From contig CM055105.1 in NCBI GenBank assembly GCA_029204225.1, positions 15,336,632-15,400,631 on the forward strand: 64,000 nt of DNA, read 5' to 3'. Position 1 is the stretch's first letter, and each line of letters starts with the position of its first letter. Source of the DNA: Diphasiastrum complanatum (Eukaryota > Streptophyta > Lycopodiopsida > Lycopodiales > Lycopodiaceae). The translations under genes were made by a program, and so were the position numbers. Below, piece after piece: positions 34,007 through 45,955 of this stretch. The notes under the pieces were generated by a model. That model did no database searches and was not told the origin of the DNA. It saw only the letters and a program-made list of their open reading frames with translations.

Positions 34007-34392
34007 GTGCTGCTCACAGTGTAAGCACGGGTGCGTCCACGATCGGGGTGGTCGGCAGAACGGGGGACTTGATGAGTCAAAGTGCTGCCCTCGAGGTGTA
34101 AGCACAGTTAGTTCTTGCGGTTCGGGCATGGTGCTGTCTGCACGTAGGACGGATGAGGCAAAGTGCTGCCTACGTAGGTGAAAGCACGATCTGTACCTTG
34201 TGGGGTGCGGGGCGACATATTCGAACTGTACGGGTTAACCATTGATACAGAGATGCTGCTCGAATTCGGGTGTAAAGCACGGGTGGTTAGCTGCCAGTGC
34301 GGGATAGCTGTCGATCGTTTAGCTATAAGGGCTATCGACCAAAATGTGGTGGGGCGTGCCTGAGGCAATGTGCTGCTTAATGGTGAAAGCAC
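34007..34392 (+). other. Cluster of four GTGCT...AGCAC hairpins in the N2 leader
   Basis: Hairpin-capable units at 34007-34028, 34082-34105, 34163-34187 and 34370-34392 all follow GTGCTG(C), a variable centre, then GTG(A/T)AAGCAC. Two centres are themselves palindromes (CCTCGAGG, CCTACGTAGG). The same unit occurs in N1, N3, N4 and G1. The position just after the PBS suggests an RNA packaging or dimerisation role, which is inference. Confidence 0.6.
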
Positions 34393-34940
34393 GGATAGTT
34401 GGAGGGGTGTCCTATGTGGGTTGATTCTGTGATCGATTTGTATCGGTGCCGCCAAGCAAAGGTTCGTTGGCAGGACCATCTCAAAGGGGGACCTTGTCTT
34501 TGTTACTTGTTAGTAAACCTGCCTGAGTGTCTTACTTGTATGTATTTGTGGTGAGTCTTAGTACTCGTGCTTTGCCTAGTTTGCATGATTGCTTGAGATA
34601 CAAGGAGCTGATGGCTCGAGAAGGAACCTTTTGTTTGAATGCTGATACATTTCAAAGAAAGGCCTCTGTCACCAGCTAATAAGGTTCTTGGGTTTTACGA
34701 AAGCGAAATCAAATGTACACTTTTTCCAGACAAAGAGATATTTTCAAGTTATGTAATTTTTCAGTACAAAGAGCTGAGCCTCCGACTTGTGGTGTGCTTC
34801 GCTTCAATGTTAATAAAAAGTGGCTAGTAAATTGAGTACTGTGCCAAGTAGCTTAAATGTATAGTTATTTTAATTGGGAGACACCTTTACTATAATCTGA
34901 CATCTGATGAGGACATCAAATTTTATAAAGGTGGGATGGA

Positions 34941-36180
34941 TGTTGTAAAGCTATCTTCATAAGCTTCACTTCCGGTGCCACTGGCTCCAGCATTGTCCCC
35001 GACGCCAGCAGCATCCCTGCTGCTCCCGACGCCACTCCCGGCGCCACTCTGGGCGCCACTGTGACCAGAATCCAGCCGGCGCCAAGTTCCTATGGCTGAA
35101 AATCTTTAATCGGTTCTAGCGAAGTCTAGAGAACTCAGATCGATGTGCAATCACCTCACACGATCTAGGGATGATTAAAGGAAGCCTGGGGATCAATAAA
35201 ATCTAGAGACAGAAAATGACTTTCTAGAAAGAGAAAATCCTAGAAAGAGAAAAATGTGGTTTACCAACCTGGGTAAAGTGCTTGGTATGAGGGGGGTGCC
35301 GAATCCCACCAATACTATAGGGGAGTGCGGGTTGCGACTCAGGGCGAGCTCCAACCAAGTCTCAGTCTCCCTTGCTGGAATGTTGTCATGGCTCTCGCCT
35401 TGGCATGCTAGCGCCCCGAAGACTAGGGTCGGTCACACACTTGAAATGTAACCTTCTCAGATTTATCAATAAAGTGGGATTTTTCTCAAACTGCCTCTGA
35501 TTACCTTCTGGGTTTCAGTGTTCGGTAAAAGCGCCAGTTGTAACGCCGCTTCAAAATTTTTAAGTTGGCACATAGCTAAGGGTCGTATCCCGGAACGCCA
35601 GCGGTATGCCGTCGGGACCATTCGGTCCGTGGCGCCAGCGGTATGCTATCGTGACCATTTGGTCCAGGAAGTGGTTGTCTCCATATCTGTCATGGCTTGT
35701 GGTTCTGAGTGTTCCTTGCATGAACGTGAAGGGGTTAAGCTCTTGGGGAACGAGCTCTAACCTGTGGGCTGAGTTGGATGGCTTGATTGGGTGGAAGTCA
35801 CCTATTTATGGCTGTCCAGTCTGGCGTGGTGCTAGGTTGGCTTCCAGCACTCGTGACGAAGCTTTTAGTTGGTTAAGTCTGATGTAAGTCAGACCGCTTG
35901 CTTGGAATGGATGTTACTCGTTTGGAACAAAGCTTCAAGTTGGTTAAGTTTCATGTATGTCGGGCGGCTTGCTTGGAGGGAAGTCACCCACATCGGGACC
36001 CCCGATCTGGCATGGCGCCAGGTTGGATCTCAATGTTGGTTTTCGGAACTTCAAGTTGGTTAAGTCTGATCGTTGTCGGCGAGTTGGCTGCTTGTATGTC
36101 AAGTGGGTTTGGATGGCAAGAGTTGAAGGCTGGGAAGCTAAGACGTGGTTCCCGGCTTCCTTTCGGATGCCTGCGTTACA
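34941..36180 (+). repeat. A-type LTR, 3' LTR of N2
   Basis: 1240 bp, TGTTGTAAAG to GCGTTACA. Contains the GGCGCC-type U3 start with several CpGs decayed, the CTATAGGGGAG core near 35317-35330, and AATAAA at about 35469 for 3' end formation. It is the best-preserved complete A-type LTR on the + strand. Confidence 0.85.
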
Positions 36181-36185
36181 AAAGC

Positions 36186-36600
36186 CTGTGGGAAAGGTAG
36201 ATTTGGCAACTGCGATAAGGTATAGATAAGAGGGTTGGATTAATGTTAGGAAATGCATGAGTGTCCCCAAATGCTCTACATCTCTTCTTTGCACTTCAGC
36301 CTCCTTATAAAGATCCAGCACAGCACAATTGGTAAGCTTGATTAGCTTTCTTGCAAGGCCATATATTCTTTCTTTGTATGAACATGATGGTGATACTGAA
36401 TAAAGCATGATATCATGTTTGTGTAACTAAGCATGATGGCGATACTGTTCTGAAGCACCTGACCACCTGCAGTCAGCCATGAACAACACTTTATGAAGCA
36501 CTTCATGTACTCTTCAGCCTCTTTATAAAGATCCAGCTTTTGAAATACTTGGCCATCTGTAGCCAGCGATAAACTGGTGTTTTGAAGCCCATCATTTGTG
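36186..36600 (-). other. Coding-like remnant with repeated LDLYKEAE motif
   Basis: On the - strand two frames contain LDLYKEAE, at about 36543-36515 and 36320-36295, because the 25-bp neighbourhood of TTATAAAGATCCAGC is duplicated about 217 bp apart. The motif could be part of a helical-repeat protein, but it is too short to assign. No start or splice sites are convincing. Confidence 0.25.
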
Positions 36601-38159
<1,559 letters not shown>

Positions 38160-38545
38160 ATTTTCAAAGACTCAATTTTTTCCAAAAACATGAATTTTTC
38201 CAAAGACTCGAATTTTTTCAAAGACTCGAATTTTTCAAAGGATCAAATATTTCCGAAGACCTAAATTTTTTAAAATGATTGAATTTTTCGAAAGACTAGA
38301 ATTTTCCAAAGATTCGAATTTTTCAAAAGACTTGAATTTTTTCAAAAGCTCGATTTATTTTAAAGACTCGAATTTTTCAAATTTTCCAAAGACTCGAATA
38401 TTTCGAAAGGATCGAATAATTCCAAAGACTCAAATTTTTTTCAGATGATCAAATTTTTCAAAAGACACAAATTTTGCAAAAGACTTGAATTTTTCAAAGG
38501 ATCAAATTTTTTCAAAGACTTGAATTTTTCCAAATGATCGAACAC
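38160..38545. repeat. Minisatellite of the GACTCGAATTTTTCCAAA family
   Basis: About 20 diverged copies of a 17-18 bp unit, same family as 22935-23425. The period is less regular here, so no long frame is kept. Confidence 0.75.
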
Positions 38546-38923
38546 TATTGTTGACCCCTACTATGGCCGAAATGTGTGAGATATGTTAGATATTTGAGAT
38601 GCGAGATGTGAGAGATCGGCCACCATCCAAATCATCGGTTGTCACCCAGATCGTCGGTGGCCACCTAAATTGGAACGATATTTGTACCTGTCCACCCAAA
38701 CCATCGGCCGCCACCAAAAATTTTGGCTAATTGTCACTAATAGTTGTTGATCCAAACCATTGACCTTCGACCCAAACCATTGGCCTTATCCCAAATTGTC
38801 GGCCGCTCCGCCTTTAATCATCAATTGCCCGCTTTGAGCATCATCCACACATCTCGACCACAAGTCGGCACCTAGATCATTGGCCTCCATTGCTCGCCGT
38901 CAACGACGGGCACTCTTTACTAG
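38546..38923 (+). mobile_element. Helitron 3' terminal segment (H3), degenerate
   Basis: Starts like H2 (TTGACCCCTACTATGGCCGA) and contains several CCAAACCATCGGCCGCCAC-like repeats. It ends with CCGTC-AAC-GACGG (38897-38909) and CTAG (38920-38923). The next base is A rather than T, and the hairpin is imperfect. Confidence 0.5.
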
Positions 38924-38974
38924 AATTTTTCCAAAGACTCGATTTTTTCAAAGACTCAAATTTTTTCGCCTTAC

Positions 38975-39145
38975 TACATATTGATCATTTGAAACCATGC
39001 TCGAGCAGATTGCTTCAAGCCATAAAATGCCTTATGGAGTTTACACACATGATTGTGTTTATCTTCGATATATAATATAACCTCCGAGTTGTACCATGTA
39101 AATGTCTTCTTTGATAACTTCATTGAGATATGTTGTCTGTACATC
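38975..39145 (-). pseudogene. Copia reverse transcriptase fragment
   Basis: On the - strand MDVQTTYLNEVIKEDIYM corresponds to the copia RT block QMDVKTAFLNGxLxEEIYM. After a frameshift, a region equivalent to KLHKAFYGLKQSARAWF follows. Only this 170-bp piece is present, lying between minisatellite repeats. It is a different copia lineage from C1/C2, and apparently also from D. Confidence 0.6.
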
Positions 39146-39349
39146 CATTTGATTTTTCCGAAGACTCAAATTTTTTCGAAGGCTCAAATTTTTCCAAGGA
39201 CTCAAATTTTTTCAAGACTCGATTTTTCCCAAAGACTCGAATGTTAGATATTCGAGATGTGAGATGTGTGAGATCAGCCATCATCCAAATCATAAGCCGC
39301 CACCTAGATCATCCTCCATTGCCCGTCAACGACGGGCACTCTTTACTAG
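39146..39349 (+). mobile_element. Minisatellite units and Helitron 3' terminus (H4)
   Basis: A few GACTCAAATTTTTCC units (39150-39240) lead into a short copy of the H2/H3 end with the perfect hairpin GCCCGTC-AAC-GACGGGC (39321-39337), then CTAG (39346-39349) and T. This is the cleanest + strand Helitron end in the window. Confidence 0.65.
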
Positions 39350-39525
39350 TATATATATATTTAAACTTATGTACACTTTTGCGCACATGTATGGGTGCAC
39401 CATGCATGCTCCTCCCCTCACCCATGCATGAGCTTTTTCTAACTAAGAAACTTGGGGAAGAGGATGCATGTATGGGGAAAAGGATGCATGGCCCTCCTCC
39501 CCATGCATACATCTAAGGGGCCCAC
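39350..39525. repeat. Copy of the Helitron-flanking CCCATGCATG repeat
   Basis: Closely related to 23776-23990, beginning with a TA run and including CTTATGTACACTTTTGCGC and the opposed ATGCATG/GGGGAGG motifs. Confidence 0.5.
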
Positions 39526-41010
39526 TCCAAATTCAAATTATCCTTTACCAGCACACATAGTGTTTTGAAGTGCATGTACATACTTTCATGGTGAAAGGTG
39601 TTAAACAAATGAGACTTTCATTATAAAAAATTGAAGATAGCAATAATGTTGAACGTGATAATCTACAAAAAAACATTGTGGAGAAAGTTTAAGTGAAATG
39701 GATATCATCATTCTTTGCAAACATCTCGTTCACTCTATTTTATTGGAAACGAATATTCACTCCGAATATCATTTCTTATTTCCAAAGATTATTAGTTCGA
39801 GCTAACTAGTTCATGTATTCAGTTTTGATCAGGATGATATTTAGTCCATGTGGAATCTCAACAATTCAAATGTAAAACTAATGGTCATTATTGAAGCATT
39901 TGGATTGAACAACAAAGTGCTTATTCAACAACATGATATAAACTTCAAGCCAATGCAAAGTTAAGAGAGTAAGTCAAATACGAGATGTGGAATTAAGTTA
40001 AGAGTGGATTGAACTTGTGTAGTCCAGTGTCTTCCATTTAGGAATATAGACAAGATTTAGGTGAAGACTGGTTTTAGCTTACATGTGCTTCCAAAAGTAG
40101 CAAGGAAATTTTCACTGAAAGACTTTGTATTGGGTTCATACTTTCTAGTGATTTCAGAGCCCCATGAAGAAGAACTTTGATCTTCTAAGTTAAAGGCATA
40201 TGAGTTTTGAGATAGTAAACCAAGAGTCTACAATGAAACGTCAAGTAATGTGACATTGACATAGCTTGCATATGAGTGAATAGAAGAGGCTCTTGAATGG
40301 TATTGTAGTGATTTTTAAAAGGCTTCACTTCAAGGCCCTATATCTCGATTCTCATCAAAACAACAATTCCTAAGGCATAAAGCAGCACCAAGAAATTGTG
40401 CAAAGAACAAGAATACTTCTATTATTTTCGTGTTTTGATTGACCATAACAACAATATGAGCTCAAGAACCATAAATCCAGATATTGAGCAACTTTGAAGA
40501 CGAAGTGATTGAAAAGCCATATATAAATCAATGTCGGTAGGCTATCATGGGGGGCAGAATAAGAATTTCCTTAAGTTTCAATGTAAATATCACAAGCTAC
40601 AGAAGTGTAGGAAAATCATCATATAGCAAAGAAAGAGACATCCAGTAGATTTTTTATTTTTGTATTCTCTGTTGCAATAAGTAAGGCTTGTAACAATTTT
40701 AAGAACATAAAGGGGTACAATGGCATAGGGCTTTTGACAAATGCTTTGGAGAGATACCAATATGAGTGGTTTTAGACTATGGTGACTGGCAAGGGACCAT
40801 GTGCCACGTAGGGACAACCCACATCCATTTTTTGTGCCGAGGAGACATGCCCGATAAGTTTTATTCTATAATGTGACTTCTATAGTGTTATATATTATAC
40901 ATAAATCATAATTTTCATATATTACACAAAGCATAGCTTTAATTGATGTATAAACAGCATAATTTTTTTACATAAAGTTTTGAGCTGTTCTTTTTTTCTC
41001 TCCAAACGTG
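39526..41010. other. Unassigned DNA
   Basis: I see no transposon motif or gene. The base composition is AT-rich and no long open frame occurs. It could be old, fully decayed repeat or unique DNA. Confidence 0.4.
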
Positions 41011-41163
41011 TAGACTTCAACATTTCCTATACTATGGAGTGTACTATGTAGCTTCTCAAGCTTTGACTTGATGTGTTTCATATGTATAATATATGCAATC
41101 GTCTCGACTTCAACATTTGCTATATTATGTAGTGTAGTATATAGTTTCTCAAGCTTTGACATG
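41011..41163. repeat. Two-copy tandem repeat, period about 95 bp
   Basis: GACTTCAACATTT-CTATA ... TTCTCAAGCTTTGAC occurs at about 41012 and again at about 41107 with a few substitutions. Confidence 0.7.
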
Positions 41164-41253
41164 CAACTATTATAGCTACAATGCGTAACATTATTTTACT
41201 TACTACAAGATGCCCCATCATACGAGAATACTAAGATCCATGATAGATCGACT

Positions 41254-42457
41254 TCACCAGGTGCTGTGGCGCTGGTCCATCCCCAACGCAATGTCCAACG
41301 CAATGTCCTCAGTGATAGTAATTTTGTTGGTAATGGAGCCGCTGCTCATGACGCCACCGATATCTAAAGACCAGAAGTGATGTCCCTGGTACGGAGGATC
41401 GCAATTGATTGCCGTAACTCCGGTTAGATGCGCTTCATAAACGATCCGGACTTTCATTTGGCCTTTGGAGGCGGTAAGGATTGCGTGCTTGGTTTGATGC
41501 GGGGTACCTTCACAGTCACTCCTGACCCTGAACTTAGAGTGGTGGTCACGGATAGCGTAAGGATAGCGTTCTTGGTTTGATGCCGAAAGATTCCACTTCG
41601 GTATTGGTAATCACATGTCGAAGACTTCCGAAGGCAGTCACCTTGCCATCCTTGATGTCGATTGAAATAGCCATGAGAGTGGTGGTTTCCTATCTTGAGC
41701 AAGAGATCAGAGCCCGTCCCAAGAAACAAGAAACAGAGGCACTCAAACTCTGTTCTACTTCCACAGCTTGATAAAAGCGCGTGCTTCACTGAGTCGTGAC
41801 CCTTCACTCCAACACTGGACACTGAAACCTGTAATGAACAAGAAAACGGGTTTATGTACTTCGCCTTCAGATGGTTCAGAAGAAGCTTTCAGGCATGCAA
41901 GCTTTGCTCCTATATAATCGATTACGTGAAATGACACAAGCGCGACTAAACTAGACTCCGTTTGGAATGATGAAGGATAACTCCGCAAGACTCAAGTTCA
42001 CGACGTCTAGAAAACAATATTCAAACACGTCACCCGCAGAGATTGAGGCTTGAACCTCGCACTCATGAAAAGTAAGTATTTCAAAGCACCTCCACTTACG
42101 AACAATTACTACTCTAAACCTTGCACAAGAGTTTCCTGAGATCAAAGCTCTCGTTCTCTTGTACAAGATTAACGCTTTCCTTCGTACCACCAGATCACCT
42201 CCACTCTTCATCCAATTACAGCACCTGACATACTTGAAAGCATACGATGCTCCTCTTGGACTTGCTCAGTCCAATGAAAACTGAATACAAGCAACTTAGA
42301 GAGAAAAGCAAGGTTGATGAAATAAAGAGCAACGACATTAATCTAGTTAAACCACTACGGACAAACCTCAAAGCTTTCCAAGGTTGCATTCGTGAAACCA
42401 ACCACAAGATGCAACTGCACTGTGACGCACACAAGGGAAGTACCCGCAATGGAATGG
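41254..42457 (-). pseudogene. X2: second copy of gene X, frameshifted, with its promoter cut by an LTR element
   Basis: Upstream half colinear with X1. TATATAGG at 41916-41909; ATG at 41674-41672 opens MAISIDIKDGKVTAFGSLRH and continues to a stop at 41548. The frame then resumes in another phase with RDHHSKFRVRSDCEGTPHQT and VYEAHLTGVTAINCDPPYQG, then HHFWSLDI, ending at 41254 (the last part is a 67-codon frame from 41457). Short duplications (GGATAGCG near 41530-41575; GCAATGTCC near 41287-41310) may have caused the shift. The downstream part reads like a real beta-rich protein with a GHHFW motif, but I do not recognise the family. An A-type LTR begins at 42458, about 540 bp upstream of the TATA. 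Confidence 0.5.
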
Positions 42458-42963
42458 TGTTGTAAAGCTATCTTCATAAGCTTTACTTCCGGCGCCACTG
42501 GCGCCAACATTGCCCCCGGCGTCAGCAATGCCCTTGTTGTTCCCGGCGCCACTGTGACCCGAATTCAGCCGGTGCCAAGTTCCTATGGCTCAAAATCTTT
42601 GATCGGTTCTAGCGAAGTCCAGAGAGCTCAGGTCGATGTGCAATCACCTCACACGATCTAGGCATGATTAAAGGAAGCCTGGGGATCAATAAAATCTACA
42701 GAGAGAAAATGACTTTCTAGAAAGAGAAAATCCTAGAGAGAGAAAAACGTGCTTTACCATCTTGGGTAGAGTGCTTGGTATGAGGGGGTGCTGAATTCCA
42801 CCAATACTATAGGGGAGTGCGGGTTGTGACTCAGGGCGAGCACCAAATAAGTCTCAGCCTCCCTTGCTGGAATGTTGTCATGGCTCTCGCCTTGGCATGC
42901 TAGCGCCCCGGAGACTAGGGTCGTATCCCAGAACGCCAGCGATATGCCGTCGAGAACATTCGG
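42458..42963 (+). repeat. A-type LTR, rearranged, inserted upstream of X2
   Basis: Starts TGTTGTAAAG at 42458 and follows the LTR to GACTAGGGTCG (about 42931). It then jumps to the later TATCCCAGAACGCC block; both break points in intact LTRs lie at GGGTCG, so a direct-repeat deletion explains it. At 42963/42964 it is fused head-on to the internal region of the oppositely oriented N3. The five bases before it are AATGG; no partner duplication was found. Confidence 0.7.
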
Positions 42964-45121
42964 TTTATCGTTTGATTGCCCACTTTATGGTCCACTCCGT
43001 GCCTTGTTACTTCTGCACCTTGATTTCTCTCCTTGTCCTAGCCTGATCTTGATACTTTTCCATCTTGGCTCTTTAAGGTAGGCAAAGATTGAGTACTCCG
43101 CAATGCACCTCTCACTTAGCTTGAAGTAGCTCTTTGAATCAGCCCAAATGTAACCATTGACCTCGTGGAAAGCCAAAGGGTCGCACCAGTTTGATCCGCA
43201 TCCGAACTATCTCTTCGCGTTTGTTTGAAGCACCATGTCCGTCGCGCAAAACTTGACATTCACAATTCCATCATTGGTCAGTTGCCTCACAGTCAAAACA
43301 AGAAGTGTACATCGAGCTTGGCTTCAATTAGCTCTCTTTGAATCAGAAACATGCACCCAGAGTTTGCACTAATCCAATCTCAATGCGAACTGTCCCTTAT
43401 CATCCGTTCGAAATACCAAGTCTCTCATGCAAGACTCAACTTTCACAGTTCCTTCATTGATCAGCTGCCTTACACGTAACACAAGCCAGTGTACTCATAT
43501 GTTTCCTCATCATTGCTGGTCCAGAGAAAGCCTATAACAAACTTTCCTTTCCACAACAAGAACTTGTCAACTTATTAGGTCCGTCTCCTCGTGTGAGTAT
43601 GGCTAGGTCACCTTGAATTTGCCCCCATTTTGATCAACTTTCATTCAAAATTTGCCCCAAGAGAGAGGTGTGTGTGATAGTTCCCCTCCACTTATAAAAT
43701 CAGCTGATCGGACTTAGAGTAGAGTTCTTCGGACAAAAAGCCTTTCCAACACTTTGCTTCCCATCTGCTAGGATTATGGCTCGATCCAACTTGTTGCCAA
43801 TCTCTAAAGAGGATCCTAGTCTTTTCCCCTTTGAGGAAAAACCCAACTGATACTGGATATCACCCATGCTCAGTGAGTTTCAGTTCCGAAGGTGGCCGTC
43901 CCAAAATGAAGACCAACTGCTATAGAAGATCTCCCCTGAAATTGCCCTTTCCAACTTTTGACTTCCTGCTTGCGTCTGGTGGGCGTTGTCGCAAATGAAA
44001 CTAACCCAAGAAACAGGCTAGCCATCCATCCTTTGCAAACATTGAGTTATTTCGTTGTCGTTCACGTGCGAGTACTTGAACTGCAAATCCGCCGCACAGA
44101 TTCTAGATATCGCCCATGCTTAGTGAGTTTCAGTTCCGAAGGTGGCCGTCCCAAAATGAAGACCAACTGCTCCAGAGAAGATCTCCCCTGAAATGGCCCT
44201 TTCCAACTTTTCACTTCCTGCTTGCGTCTGGTGGGCGTTGTCACAAATGAAACTAACCCAAGAAACAGACTAGCCATCCATCCTTTGCAAACATTGAGTC
44301 GTTTCGTTGTCGTTCACGTGTGAGTACTTGAACTGCAAATCCGCCCCACAGATTCCGTAGTCCTCTTTGTTTGATGGTATCAGCCTTCAAAAGAAAAGGT
44401 TCCTTCTCGAGCCATCAGCTCCTTGTATCACAAGCAATCATGCAAACCAGGCAAATCACGAGTACTAAGACTCACCACGAATACATACAAGTAAGACACT
44501 CAGGCAGGTTTACTAACAAGTAACAAAGACAAGGTCCCCCTTTGAGATGGTCCTGCCAACGGACCTTTGCCTGGCCACGCCCATACAAATCGATCACGAA
44601 ATCAGCCCACATAGGAGCAGCACATTGCTGCTCCTCCAACTATCCGTGCTTTCACCATTAAGAAGCACATTGCCTCAGTCACGCCCCACCACTTTTTGGT
44701 CGATAGCCCTTATAGCTAAACGATCGGCAGCTATCCCGCACCGACAGCTAACCACCCGTGCTTTACACCCAAATTCGAGCAGCATCTCTGTATCAATGGT
44801 TAACCCGTACAGTTCGAATATGTCGCCCCGCACCCCACAAGGTACAGACCGTGCTTTCACCTCCCTAGGCAGCACTTTGCCTCATCCGTCCTACGTGCAG
44901 ACAGCCCCAGGCCCGAACCGCGAGAACTGACCGTGCTTACACCTCAAGGGCAGCACCTTGACTCATCAAGTCCTCCGTTCTGCCGACCACCCCGACCCTG
45001 GACGCACCCGTGCTTACACTGTGGGCAACACCTTGCACAACAGTTGTCTTGATGAACCCCAAACCGTGGCCATTTCCGTGAGATCCGCATAGCTGACCGG
45101 CCAGTCGGCTCTGATACCACA
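42964..45121 (-). other. N3 internal region (non-coding)
   Basis: Homologous to the N1 and N4 internal regions. About 150-180 bp around GAGTTTCAGTTCCGAAGGTG is present twice (near 43880 and 44120, about 245 bp apart). The leader includes the conserved 60-odd codon frame (44875-44675) and hairpins. The PBS TGGTATCAGAGCC is at 45119-45107. No gag or pol. The 3' end of the internal region is missing at the left junction. Confidence 0.7.
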
Positions 45122-45300
45122 TGTAGCGCAAGCATCCCAAAGGGAGCCGGGAACCACGACTTAGCTTCCCAGCCTTCAACTCTTGCCATCCAAACCCACT
45201 TGACATACAAGCAGCCAACTCGCCAACAACGATCAGACTTAACCAACTTGAAGTTTCGAAAACCAACTTGAAGTTTCAAAAACCAACATTGAGATCCAAC
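45122..45300 (-). repeat. N3 5' LTR, segment 1 (U5 end)
   Basis: TGTAGCGCAAGC (reverse of the LTR end) to GAGATCCAAC, where C1 is inserted. A 20-bp piece (AACCAACTTGAAGTTTC-like) is tandemly duplicated at 45241-45280. It continues at 57595. Confidence 0.8.
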
Positions 45301-45955
45301 TGTGAAAAATACAGATCCTAAGTGGATCTAAACTCCAAGATCATTGGCTTGAATGCTTGCACTCCAAACTACATAAGCTAGGAATTGGCAACACATTCTA
45401 TGCTACCTAGAATGCAAAGAACTTGATCAAAAAGCATTTATCACAAATGGAAACTTCCATAAACATCAAGTGCGGCCCAAAATAGCATTATACAGTCCAT
45501 AATACATCAGCCTATCACTTTTGGAAAGCACCTAAGATCATACACAATAGCTTGAAGACAATACACACAACAATGCTCTCAATGGAGGAAGAAACAATGA
45601 CAATGATCTATTGATCTCAATGAAGCATACAAAAGGTTTCTCCAACCTGTTCTCCACGACTTCCCTACTATTTATGGATGAGGAAGATGACTCTCTCTCC
45701 TCTCTCTAGAAGGTACTTGACCCTAGATATTCCCTATATAGGAAAAATAGCTAAAAATGGCTTATATGACCAAAATACATCAAAATGGTCTCATTTTGAA
45801 GGGTATGAAGTTTGACACTTCATCATACTGAAAAAATACAGTAAATAAAAACATTGTGGCCTGGTTCACACGTGCAAAACTCCAGAACCAAAACTATTTA
45901 CAATTTTAGCCAATTTAGGCCTCAAACTAGCTAGGAAATGTTGACAATTTTCACA
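45301..45955 (-). repeat. C1 3' LTR
   Basis: 655 bp. TATA-type CCTATATAGG at 45733-45742. Differs from the 5' LTR at three positions that I can see (A/G near 45752, 45832 and 45881). Its first five bases on the - strand (TGTGA) provide the pol stop codon. Confidence 0.95.

Larger units (their letters stand above)
24772..36180 (+). mobile_element. N2: non-coding LTR element (A-type LTRs), split by N1
   Basis: The outer ends are TGTTGTAAAG at 24772 and GCGTTACA at 36180, with the perfect duplication AAAGC at 24767-24771 and 36181-36185. The 5' LTR is in two pieces, 24772-25239 and 33232-33916 (plus the duplicated GTCAC at 33227-33231). The PBS is at 33919-33931, the internal region 33932-34940 has no coding capacity, the purine tract AAAGGTGGGATGGA ends at 34940, and the 3' LTR is 34941-36180. 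Without the insertion it would be about 3.4 kb, a small LARD-like element dependent on proteins from elsewhere, probably the G1/G2 gypsy family. Confidence 0.85.
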
